Of a stretch of DNA of 64,000 bases, positions 8,912-16,559 are shown piece after piece. The notes under the pieces are model-generated. The model was not told where the DNA came from. It saw only the letters and a program-made list of their open reading frames with translations, and did no database searches. The stretch comes from Desertimonas flava (GTDB taxonomy: Bacteria; Actinomycetota; Acidimicrobiia; Acidimicrobiales; Ilumatobacteraceae): the NCBI RefSeq assembly GCF_003426815.1, contig NZ_QKYK01000001.1, forward strand, positions 248,001 to 312,000. The letters run 5' to 3'. Position numbers and translations under genes: made by a program. Position 1 is the first letter of the stretch. The number at the start of each line of letters is the position of its first letter.

Positions 8912-10609
8912 GTGACACCATCCCCCTGTATCTCCGCGCCCACCGACTGGGAGGGCTCCGATCTCGCCGCAGCCGCCCTCGCCCGGCTCGGCTGCCGCTA
9001 CCTGGCCATCAATCCTGGAGCATCGCTCCGCGGCCTTCACGACACGCTCGTGAACCCCATCGGACCAGCGCCGGAGATGATTCTGACGCTCCACGAAGAG
9101 GTCGCCGTGGACATCGCCCACGGGTTCGCCAAGGCGAGCGGCGAGCCGATGGCGGTCGCCCTCCACGACACCGTGGGGCTGTTGCACGCCTCGATGGCAC
9201 TCTTCAACGCTTGGGTCGACCGAACGCCTCTCGTCGGTCTTGTCGGAACCGGCCCGCTCGACTCGGCGCAGCGCCGAGCCTGGATCGACTGGATCCACAC
9301 CGTCAACGACCAGACGAGCGCCGTACGGGACTGGTGTGTGTGGACCGATCAGCCGACGTCGCCGGCTGCCCTCGCGTCGAGCCTGGCAAGCGGGTGGCGG
9401 GCGGCCCGGTCGTGGCCGGGCGGTCCGGCGGTGCTGGGACTCGACGTCCATCTGCAGGAGGCACCCGTCGCCGACGCCGACGCGCTCCTCGACGGAGTTG
9501 TTGCGCAACGCGCCACCCGACCCGGCCCCGACCCCACCGCGGTCGACGAGATCGCCGAGATGCTGACGGCGGCCGCGCGGCCGTTGCTCGTCGCCGACCG
9601 TCCGCTCGATGCCTCCACCGCCGCTGCGTTGGTGACGCTCGCCGAACGGGTCGGCGCAGGGCTCGCCGACATGGGCGGCGGCAACGTCCCGGTGGGCCAT
9701 CCGCACGATGTGAGCGACGCCCTCGCCGAGGCGTGGGATGCCGCAGATCTGATCGTGACCGTCGAGGCCCGCGATCCGGCCTGGCGGGGTCCTGGGATCT
9801 CGCCGGGCGGGGCCGCCGACCGCCCGGTCGTCGCGGTTGGACTCGCCGCGGCGATGGCCCGTGGCTGGATGCGCATCGAATCGCTCGATGCGCGCCGTCG
9901 GGAGCTGGTGGCCGATCCCGGACTGGCGCTCGACGCCCTGGTGGAATCGGTCGACCTCAAGGCTCGGCCGCTGCCCGCATGCTTCGATACCCTCTCAGGA
10001 GTCCGTGAGCTGCCGGACGGCGCCTCGACGATGGCGCCGTTCCACCCCGGCGTGGTCGCGCGCACGCTGGCCGACGCGCTCGGTTCGCGGCCACGCACGG
10101 TCGCCAACGGCTGGCTCAGCGGCTGGGCCCGCCGATCGTTGCGGTACCGGCCCGGTGAGTTTCTCGGTCGCTCCGGAGGCGAAGGTCTCGGCTACGGGCC
10201 GGGGGCGTCGATCGGTGCCGCCTTGGCTCATCGCGACAGCGGGCACGTGGTGATCGATCTGCAAGGCGACGGCGACCTGATGTACACGCCCGAAGCGCTG
10301 TGGACCGCGGCCCACCACGGTCTCGCCCTGCTCGTGATCGTCGAGGAGAACGGCAGCTACTACCGCGACGTCGTGCACCAGCACGCCGTCGCCGCGCGGC
10401 GAGGCCGGGAGGCACGACGTGTGGGGCCGGGCCTGGAATTCACCGGGCCGAAGATCGACTACGCCGGCCTCGCCCGGTCGATGGGTTGGGAGGCCCATCG
10501 CGCCGACGGGGACGAGCAGGAGCTGGCGGTCACGCTCACCGCGGCGGTCGACGCGGTCGCGTCCGGCACCCCCGTCCTGGTCAGCGTGCCGATCGTGGGG
10601 GCGCGATGA
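8912..10609 (+). CDS. ThDP-dependent decarboxylase/carboligase (benzoylformate decarboxylase/acetolactate synthase family)
   Basis: A 565-residue three-domain ThDP enzyme. The N-terminal Pyr domain carries the activating Glu in 'LTLHEEVAVDIAHGFAKASGEP' (about residues 58-79). The C-terminal PP domain holds the Mg/ThDP motif 'GDGDLMYTPEALWTAAHHGLALLVIVEENG' (about 451-480, GDG…N). It probably decarboxylates a 2-oxo acid to an aldehyde. That fits the next gene, an aldehyde dehydrogenase overlapping by 4 bp; the pair resembles the benzoylformate decarboxylase/benzaldehyde dehydrogenase step. The GTG start has AAGGA 8 nt upstream. The substrate is not identifiable from sequence. Confidence 0.85.
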   Translation: MTPSPCISAPTDWEGSDLAAAALARLGCRYLAINPGASLRGLHDTLVNPIGPAPEMILTLHEEVAVDIAHGFAKASGEPMAVALHDTVGLLHASMALFNAWVDRTPLVGLVGTGPLDSAQRRAWIDWIHTVNDQTSAVRDWCVWTDQPTSPAALASSLASGWRAARSWPGGPAVLGLDVHLQEAPVADADALLDGVVAQRATRPGPDPTAVDEIAEMLTAAARPLLVADRPLDASTAAALVTLAERVGAGLADMGGGNVPVGHPHDVSDALAEAWDAADLIVTVEARDPAWRGPGISPGGAADRPVVAVGLAAAMARGWMRIESLDARRRELVADPGLALDALVESVDLKARPLPACFDTLSGVRELPDGASTMAPFHPGVVARTLADALGSRPRTVANGWLSGWARRSLRYRPGEFLGRSGGEGLGYGPGASIGAALAHRDSGHVVIDLQGDGDLMYTPEALWTAAHHGLALLVIVEENGSYYRDVVHQHAVAARRGREARRVGPGLEFTGPKIDYAGLARSMGWEAHRADGDEQELAVTLTAAVDAVASGTPVLVSVPIVGAR

Positions 10610-12111
10610 GTGGTGGCCTCGACCTCCGATTCGGTGAGGTGCGAATCGACCGGCAGGCGGTCGTTCCGCTCTGGATCGACGGTTCGCCCCGCCTCGCGTC
10701 GTCGAGCCGACCGTCGCACGAGCCGGCGACCGGGCGGCTCCTCGCGGAACGATCGTTCGCGAAGCCGGACGATGTCGCCGATGCCGTCGCCGCGGCCGCC
10801 GGCGCAGCACCGGCTTGGCGAGCGCTCGGCATGGTCGAGCGCGGTGAACGGATCCAGGAGCTCGCCCGGCGCATCGCCGCGCGGATCGACGACCTGGCCC
10901 TGATCGACGCCCTCGACACGGGGAGCCCGCTCGGGGCGATGCGCGCGAGCGGCGCCAAGGGTGCACAGCAGCTCGGCCTCAACGGAGCCGTCGGGATCGA
11001 GCTGCACGGCTCGACGATCCCGGCGACGGCGACGGGGTGGCACCTGACCAAGCACGAGCCGTTCGGCGTGGTCGGGGCGATCGCGGCCTACAACCACCCG
11101 ACGCTGTTCACGTGTCAGAAGATCGGCGCCGCCCTGGTCGCAGGCAACACGGTGGTGCTCAAACCTTCCGAGCAGGCCTCGATCTCCGCCGTGGCGATCG
11201 CCGCCCTCAGCGCCGATCTGCTTCCACCCGGCGTCCTCAACGTCGTGCCCGGGGGGCGCGACGCCGGCGAGGCCCTCGTCGCTCACCCCGCGGTGGAGCG
11301 GATCGCCTTCACCGGGAGCGTCCCGTCGGGCCTCGCCGTGCAACGTACCGCGATGGCGAGCGGCCGGATCAAGCACGTCACGCTCGAGCTCGGCGGCAAG
11401 AACCCCATGCTCGTCCTCGCCGACGTGGACACCGACGTCGCGGCGGCCGCCGTCGTGAAGGGCATGAACTTCACACGGGTCCAGGGCCAGAGCTGCGGAT
11501 CGACATCTCGGGTGCTCCTCCACGAGTCGATCGCCGACCACGTGGTCGAGCGCGTCGTACGGACGGTCGAAGCGCTCCGCCTCGGTCTTCCCGATGACCC
11601 GAGCACGCAGATGGGGTCACTGGTATCGCGGGAGCACCAGCAGCGGGTGCTGGGGATGATCGACCGGGCCGTCGCCGACGGGGCCACGGTGGTCAGCGGT
11701 GGTGGCCAACCCGATCGGTCGCTCGGACTCGACGACGGAGCTTTCGTCGCTCCGACGGTGCTCACCGATGTGAGGTCCGACTCCCACATCGCTCAGACCG
11801 AGGTGTTCGGTCCCGTGCTGTCCGTGCTCCGCTGGACCGACCTCGACGAGGCCATCGCCGTCGCCAACTCTGTCGAGTACGGGCTGACAGCGAGCGTCTG
11901 GACAAGCGACATCGACGCCGCACTGAGCACCGCCGACCGTCTCGATGCCGGCTACGTCTGGATCAACGACGTCGAGACCCGTTTCAGCGGCGTGCCATTC
12001 GGCGGCTGGAAACAGTCGGGCATCGGTACCGAACAGGCGCTGTTGCACGAGATCGAGTCGTACACGAGGGTCAAGAGCATCAATATCGCCGTCGGCGCGC
12101 TTTCCCGGTGA
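10606..12111 (+). CDS. NAD(P)-dependent aldehyde dehydrogenase
   Basis: A 501-residue ALDH-superfamily enzyme. It shows 'PFGVVGAIAAYNHP' and 'KPSEQASISA' (cofactor binding), 'FTGSVPSG', the general-base loop 'TLELGGKNP' (Glu near residue 262), the catalytic Cys in 'GQSCGSTSR' (near 296), and 'EVFGPVLSV' toward the end. It oxidises an aldehyde to the acid, most likely the product of the upstream ThDP enzyme, whose stop it overlaps (ATGA). The catalytic motif is complete, so it should be active. The ORF is open further upstream, but homology starts near this ATG. Confidence 0.93.
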   Translation: MSGGLDLRFGEVRIDRQAVVPLWIDGSPRLASSSRPSHEPATGRLLAERSFAKPDDVADAVAAAAGAAPAWRALGMVERGERIQELARRIAARIDDLALIDALDTGSPLGAMRASGAKGAQQLGLNGAVGIELHGSTIPATATGWHLTKHEPFGVVGAIAAYNHPTLFTCQKIGAALVAGNTVVLKPSEQASISAVAIAALSADLLPPGVLNVVPGGRDAGEALVAHPAVERIAFTGSVPSGLAVQRTAMASGRIKHVTLELGGKNPMLVLADVDTDVAAAAVVKGMNFTRVQGQSCGSTSRVLLHESIADHVVERVVRTVEALRLGLPDDPSTQMGSLVSREHQQRVLGMIDRAVADGATVVSGGGQPDRSLGLDDGAFVAPTVLTDVRSDSHIAQTEVFGPVLSVLRWTDLDEAIAVANSVEYGLTASVWTSDIDAALSTADRLDAGYVWINDVETRFSGVPFGGWKQSGIGTEQALLHEIESYTRVKSINIAVGALSR

Positions 12112-13268
12112 CGCAAGCCCGACTGGTGCTCGTGCTGTCATGTCTCGGCGGCATCGCGGCAACCTCCGGGGTTCAGGGGCTGGCATCGGCGATGCCGGCG
12201 CTACAGGAACAGTTCGCCTTGTCGGACTCCGCCGTTGGATGGATCACCACGGTGTATCTCGTGCCGGGAGTGGTCCTGGCCCTGCCGCTCGGCGTGTTGG
12301 GGGATCTCGTGGGCCGTCGGGTGGTATGGCTGTTCGGCGGCATCACCTTCGGCGTTGCCGGTGCGTTGTGTGCACTTGCGCCGAACGTTCCAACGCTGCT
12401 CGCGCTACGCGCCGTGCAGGGCCTCGGTTTCGCAGCGGTACTGCCCCTGTCCATCACCATTCTCGGTGACGCATTCTCCGGAGCGCGGCTCCTGCGAGCT
12501 CAGGGTCGCCGTGCCGTCGCCATGGTGGCCGGTGACTTCGCCCTGCCGGTCGCTGGAGCCCTCCTCGTGGGCCTGGCGTGGCAGGCGCCGCTGCTGGCCC
12601 AACTCGTGATGGTCCCCGTCGCCCTCGCAGGATTCGTCATCCTCCCGACCGACGCGCCCCCGCGACGAATCGATCGGAACTACCGGTCGACGCTTGCCGG
12701 GGCGATGCGCCTGCGCGGCATGGTGTTCGTTCTGTGCGTGGGTGTCGTCCGGTTCGTGTTCAAGTTCACAACGCTGACGTACCTGCCACTCCTGCTCGTC
12801 CGTGAGCACGGGGCGTCGGCTCGACAAGCAGGCCTTGTCCTCAGCATCTCGGCACTCGCAGCAGCGGCGATCGCCACGCGAATGCCGGCCCTGGTGAGGC
12901 GGGTCTCACTCGGCGCCCTGGCGATGGCAGCACTGAGCTGTTCGGGAACCGCTTTGGTACTGTTTGCCGTTGTGCCGCAGTGGTGGGCGGCGATCGTCAT
13001 CGGGACCCTCTTTGGAATCGGCGACGGTGTCGTGTCGGTGATCCAGGATTCTTTCGTCGTGCAGTCGGTCGATCCTTCCGTGCGCGCGGGGGCAGTCGCG
13101 CTGAGTGGCAGCGTGAAAAACGCCGGAAAGCTGGCCGCTCCGCTACTCATGACCGGTCTCGTGGCCGTAATGAGCATCGGCACTGCGTTCGTGCTGATTG
13201 CCTCTCTGGCCGCGGTTGTCGTGATTGTCGCCGCCGCGCAGCGGGACCTACGACTGCCTGACGTTTGA
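12108..13268 (+). CDS. MFS transporter
   Basis: A 386-residue major facilitator with about twelve hydrophobic segments. Motif A appears in loop 2-3 as 'GVLGDLVGRRVVW', and 'LRAVQGLGFAAVLPLSITIL' is the motif B-like fourth helix. The GTG start overlaps the aldehyde dehydrogenase stop (GTGA), so it is the last gene of the catabolic operon and may take up or release a pathway compound. Base composition is visibly less GC-rich than upstream. The 286 bp after its stop hold no convincing gene. Confidence 0.82.
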   Translation: MTQARLVLVLSCLGGIAATSGVQGLASAMPALQEQFALSDSAVGWITTVYLVPGVVLALPLGVLGDLVGRRVVWLFGGITFGVAGALCALAPNVPTLLALRAVQGLGFAAVLPLSITILGDAFSGARLLRAQGRRAVAMVAGDFALPVAGALLVGLAWQAPLLAQLVMVPVALAGFVILPTDAPPRRIDRNYRSTLAGAMRLRGMVFVLCVGVVRFVFKFTTLTYLPLLLVREHGASARQAGLVLSISALAAAAIATRMPALVRRVSLGALAMAALSCSGTALVLFAVVPQWWAAIVIGTLFGIGDGVVSVIQDSFVVQSVDPSVRAGAVALSGSVKNAGKLAAPLLMTGLVAVMSIGTAFVLIASLAAVVVIVAAAQRDLRLPDV

Positions 13269-13554
13269 CACTCAGTCCGCTGTGGTCGTCCAGCGTTGTT
13301 CAGGACGCGGGGTCGGTACGCACTACACGCGACGTGTGACGGCGAGGCGCGGGGGAGGAGATGTATACCGATCGTATGAATACGAGGCGTTCCAAGCCAT
13401 TTCGACGGATGACAGCGCCTGCCACTCGGCTGAAGAATTGCCTGGTAGATTGACGCGCGTAGGCATCGGTTGATACAGATCAGACGCACCGGTCTCTGAC
13501 TACGGACAGGGTGGTTACCCGCTTGTCCGTGGAGTTGCGTGGAGTCCATTCAGT
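13269..13554. other. Gap between MFS gene and integrase, no gene seen
   Basis: This 286-bp stretch is less GC-rich than the surroundings (for example around GATGTATACCGATCGTATG near 13360). It separates two convergent genes. I looked for a copy of the tRNA-Gly 3' end that could mark the far end of an integrated element and found none. A possible 82-residue frame at 13225-13473 has no ribosome site or recognisable motif and overlaps the MFS gene. Confidence 0.4.
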
Positions 13555-14676
13555 TCAATCCTGTGTGATGCCGTCCGTTGTCTGACGGTTGATCATGGCG
13601 CTGATGCGGGCTGCGATCTCGGCGTCGCGATCGGCTGTCGCGTGTTGGTAGATCAGCGCAGCGCGTGGTGAGGCGTGTCCCATGCGGGCCATCAGCTCCT
13701 TCGTGCTGGCGCCGGTCGACGCGGCAAGCGTGTTGCCGGTGTGGCGGAGGTCGTGGAACCGAAGGGCCGTGTCGATCGACGCGGCTTTGAGGGCGCGCCG
13801 CCAGACGGCCTGCACGGTCGCTACTCGGAATGGCTGGCCGGTGGCTCCGGGAAAGACGAGGGCGTCGGGGCCGGGGTCGCACCACGCGGCGAGATGGCTC
13901 TCGAGGTCGGCGATGACGGCGTCGGGGATGGCCACGGTCCGGCGGCCGGCGTCAGTTTTCGGCGGCCCGAGCACAAGGGTGCCGTCACTGAGTTGCTGGT
14001 ATTGCTCGATGACACTGACTTTGCGGTTGGTGAGGTCGACGTGCCGGCGGCGAAGTGCTCGCAGCTCGCCAAGGCGAAGGCCACAGAACGTCGCGAGCAG
14101 AACCATGGCCCGGTAGCGGGGCTCGATCGCGTCGGCGATCGCGTAAACCTGCCCGATCGTGGCGGTCGGCCGTTCGACGGGGCGCTCGACGGCGGCGCCT
14201 TTGAGGGTGCACGGGTTCTTGGGAATCAGTGAGTCCTCGACAGCGGTCGCGCAGATCGCGTGGAGCAGGCGATAGCTCTTGGCGATCGTAGACGGACCTG
14301 GTCGGCCGGCCTTGATGAGGTCGGCGCGCCACGAACGGACCAGAGGTGTCGTGAGGCGGGCGAGTGACCTGTCGCCGAGCGCCGGAAGGATGTGGAGTCG
14401 GAGCAGACCGTCGTAGAGCTCGCCGGTACGTGGCCGCAGGTTCGGACGGTCGCTCAACCAGCGGCGGCTGTAGTCGGCGAGTGTGATCTCGCCGGCGGTG
14501 GGGTCATGCCACGTGCCGCGCTCGAGATCTGCGCGCGTGGCGGCCAGGAACGAATCGGCATCACCCTTGGTGCGGAAGGTCGTGGGTGCGGAGCGCCATG
14601 CGCCATCGACTCTGTACCTCGCTTGGTAGCGCCCCGACGGGAGCTTCCGAACGCTGCCCCACCGGCTGCGGCCCAT
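13555..14676 (-). CDS. int: Tyrosine recombinase / phage-type integrase
   Basis: A 373-residue lambda-integrase-family recombinase with an AP2-like arm-binding N-terminus ('WGSVRKLPSGRYQARYRVDG'), a SAM-like core-binding domain (about residues 60-155), and a complete catalytic set: Arg201 in 'GLRLGELRALR', Lys240 in 'PKTDAGRR', His308-Arg311 in 'HDLRHTG', His334 in 'MGHAS' and Tyr343 in 'LIYQHA'. It should be active. Its start faces the 3' end of a tRNA-Gly gene 125 bp away, the standard layout for an element integrated at a tRNA. No other phage or plasmid gene is visible, so it is a remnant or a very small element. Confidence 0.93.
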   Translation of the reverse strand: MGRSRWGSVRKLPSGRYQARYRVDGAWRSAPTTFRTKGDADSFLAATRADLERGTWHDPTAGEITLADYSRRWLSDRPNLRPRTGELYDGLLRLHILPALGDRSLARLTTPLVRSWRADLIKAGRPGPSTIAKSYRLLHAICATAVEDSLIPKNPCTLKGAAVERPVERPTATIGQVYAIADAIEPRYRAMVLLATFCGLRLGELRALRRRHVDLTNRKVSVIEQYQQLSDGTLVLGPPKTDAGRRTVAIPDAVIADLESHLAAWCDPGPDALVFPGATGQPFRVATVQAVWRRALKAASIDTALRFHDLRHTGNTLAASTGASTKELMARMGHASPRAALIYQHATADRDAEIAARISAMINRQTTDGITQD

Positions 14677-14696
14677 GTCCCCACGCTAGTGCGGCC

Positions 14697-14727
14697 GTGC
14701 CATTTCGTTGTGGCACGAATGTGGCAC
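14697..14727. repeat. Three TGGCAC/GTGCCA boxes upstream of integrase
   Basis: GTGCCA (14697-14702) is followed by TGGCAC at 14711-14716 and again at 14722-14727, all within 31 bp just upstream of the integrase start. The first two form an inverted repeat and the last two a direct repeat spaced 11 bp. The position, between the recombinase and the tRNA, suits arm-type integrase or excisionase binding sites, or an integrase-promoter operator. The function is inferred from position only. Confidence 0.4.
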
Positions 14728-14800
14728 GACGGGGTCCGGATCGAGGATCCCGGGACGTGCGATCCACCGAATCTGGCCGACTACCAGGTGGTTCGTAGAG

Positions 14801-14871
14801 AGCGGATGAGGGGAATCGAACCCCCGTTCTCAGCTTGGGAAGCTGATGTTCTACCATTGAACTACATCCGC
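14801..14871 (-). tRNA. tRNA-Gly (anticodon CCC)
   Basis: Read on the minus strand this folds as a standard cloverleaf. The acceptor GCGGATG pairs with CATCCGC. The D-arm contains GTTC..AATGGTAGAAC. The anticodon stem TCAGC/GCTGA encloses the loop TTCCCAA (anticodon CCC, reading GGG). The T-arm is GGGG-TTCGATT-CCCC with the GTTCGA core. The discriminator is T and CCA is not encoded. The adjacent tyrosine recombinase suggests that this tRNA served as an attachment site. Confidence 0.95.
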
Positions 14872-14955
14872 GAAGGCGCCCCAGACTAGCGGAGCACCTG
14901 CCGGGTGCCATCCACCGAAAGATCGTGACGGATTCGCCCGCCCGACAGCGATGAC

Positions 14956-15504
14956 ATGATCGTGACCGTGTCCGGCGTCGACGACCAACCCGCTGGCGCG
15001 CAGTTGCTCGAACTGTTCGACACCGCCGTCGGCGACGTCTACGGATACCTCGTCAAGCGCTGCCGCAACCGCGTGGAGGCCGAGGACCTCACCGCCGAGG
15101 TGTTCATGGCCGGGGCCGAGGCGGTCCGCCGGACGCCGCCCCCCGACCTCACGGTCGCCTGGCTGATCGGTGTCGCCCGCCACAAGCTCGTCGACCACTG
15201 GCGCCGCCTCGAACGAGAGCAGCGTCGCCTCCACGCCGTCGCCGCCGAACCGGGGCCAGACACCGACGACCCCTGGGATGTCGCCCTCGACGTGTTGGTG
15301 GCCCGCGACGTGCTCGGGCGGTTGGGTGCCGACCACCGCAGCGTGCTGACGCTGCGCTACGTGGACGGGCTGGGCGTGGCCGACGTGGCCGCGGCGATCG
15401 ACCGCACCCTGCACGCCACCGAGGCGTTGCTCACCCGAGCCAAGCGCGCCTTTCGCGAACTGTACGACGACGCCTGCGATCCGGGACGGAAGGAGGGACG
15501 ATGA
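14956..15504 (+). CDS. ECF-type RNA polymerase sigma factor
   Basis: A 182-residue sigma-70-family protein with regions 2 and 4 only. Region 2 reads 'LFDTAVGDVYGYLVKRCRNRVEAEDLTAEVFMAG' and '…AWLIGVARHKLVDHWRR' (-10 recognition). Region 4 reads 'LGADHRSVLTLRYVDGLGVADVAAAIDRTLHATEALLTRAKRAFRELY' (HTH for -35). It directs polymerase to a small regulon. The next gene overlaps its stop (ATGA) and encodes a glyoxalase-fold protein with an extra N-terminal segment, perhaps its partner. GTG codons at 14962 and 14968 are alternative starts. Confidence 0.88.
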   Translation: MIVTVSGVDDQPAGAQLLELFDTAVGDVYGYLVKRCRNRVEAEDLTAEVFMAGAEAVRRTPPPDLTVAWLIGVARHKLVDHWRRLEREQRRLHAVAAEPGPDTDDPWDVALDVLVARDVLGRLGADHRSVLTLRYVDGLGVADVAAAIDRTLHATEALLTRAKRAFRELYDDACDPGRKEGR

Positions 15505-16556
15505 GCGACCTGAGCCGTGAAGATGACCCGTTCGGCGTCCTCCATGCACCGAACGAGTCGGCCACTCCCGACCCGGCGTTCGTCGCCCGCCTGCGCCGAC
15601 GTCTCGTCGACGTGCTGGCGGTCGCCGCCGACGGCACGGCGCTGCCCACGATCGAGCTGGCGCCGGCTGCGTCTCACTCCCTGGTCGCGACCGGTTCCGA
15701 CCGGTCGCCCGACGACACGAGGACGGCGATGACCGACACGACCACCCGAACGCGATCTGCGATCACGCCGTATCTCTGCGTCGCGGGGGCGGCGGCGGCG
15801 ATCGACTGGTACACCTCGGTGTTCGGCGCCGTCGAGACCGTGCGCTACGACGGCGACGACGGCCGCGTCGGCCACGCCGAGCTCGACATCCACGGCGCCC
15901 ACATGCATCTCGCCGACGAGTATCCGGAGTACGGCGTGCGCGGCCCGCGCAGCATCGGCGGGACCCCGGTGTCATTGTCACTGGAGGTGGACGACGCCGA
16001 CGACGTGTACGCCCGGGCCGTCGCCGCCGGTGCCGAAGGCGAGCGCGCTCCCGTCGACGAGGCGTACGGCGCCCGCTCGGCGATCATCATCGATCCGTTC
16101 GGACACCGCTGGTTCCTCCAGACGATCATCGCTCAGCCGTCTGCCGAGGAGATCTCGGCCGCGATGCCGGGATTCACGGTCACCGAGAAGCCGGCCTCGC
16201 GCCGTGGTCGGGCTCCCGTGGAGCTCGGCTACTTCACCGTGTCGACGCCGGACACCGCCCGGGCGGCCGCCTTCTACGGCGCCCTGTTCGGTTGGGAGAC
16301 CGAGGGAGGCGCCCTCGGCGACGGCTATCAGCACGTGGCCAACACGGCCCTGCCCCTCGGGCTCACGCCGGGGTCACCTGACGAGCCGGCCATCCTCTAT
16401 TACCGGGTCGACGACATCGACGCCGTCGCTGCCCGCGTCGGCGAGCTCGGCGGACGGGTGGTCGAGCGCGCCATGTACGACTCGGGCCCGTGCATCGAAT
16501 GCACCGACGACCAGGGCCGGACGTTCCATCTCTGGCAGCCCGCCCCCGGCTACTGA
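15501..16556 (+). CDS. Two-domain VOC/glyoxalase-fold protein translationally coupled to an ECF sigma factor
   Basis: A 351-residue protein. Residues 1-75 are a non-glyoxalase segment containing 'DPAFVARLRRRLVDVLA', a short amphipathic helix often seen at the N-terminus of proteins paired with ECF sigma factors. Two VOC domains follow: about 84-205 ('ITPYLCVAGAAAAIDWYTSVFGA…HAELDIHGAHMHLADE…DPFGHRWFLQT') and 230-350 ('GYFTVSTPDTARAAAFYGALFGWE…CTDDQGRTFHLWQP'). An internal ATG at 15729 could yield the VOC part alone. The overlapping start with the sigma gene suggests a sensor or modulator role; an enzyme role (antibiotic or metabolite binding) is equally possible. Confidence 0.78.
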   Translation: MSDLSREDDPFGVLHAPNESATPDPAFVARLRRRLVDVLAVAADGTALPTIELAPAASHSLVATGSDRSPDDTRTAMTDTTTRTRSAITPYLCVAGAAAAIDWYTSVFGAVETVRYDGDDGRVGHAELDIHGAHMHLADEYPEYGVRGPRSIGGTPVSLSLEVDDADDVYARAVAAGAEGERAPVDEAYGARSAIIIDPFGHRWFLQTIIAQPSAEEISAAMPGFTVTEKPASRRGRAPVELGYFTVSTPDTARAAAFYGALFGWETEGGALGDGYQHVANTALPLGLTPGSPDEPAILYYRVDDIDAVAARVGELGGRVVERAMYDSGPCIECTDDQGRTFHLWQPAPGY

Positions 16557-16559
16557 CGC

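Noticed and set aside
13225-13473. 82-codon frame after the MFS gene
   Set aside because: Overlaps the MFS gene end, has no ribosome site or -10 box, and no recognisable sequence.
13269-14801. Direct repeat of the tRNA-Gly 3' end marking a genomic island
   Set aside because: I scanned both sides of the integrase for the tRNA T-arm/acceptor sequence and found no second copy in view.
14561-14911. Minus-strand frame containing the phrase SSMVEHQLPKLRTGVRFPSS
   Set aside because: This is translation through the tRNA-Gly gene, a common spurious annotation.
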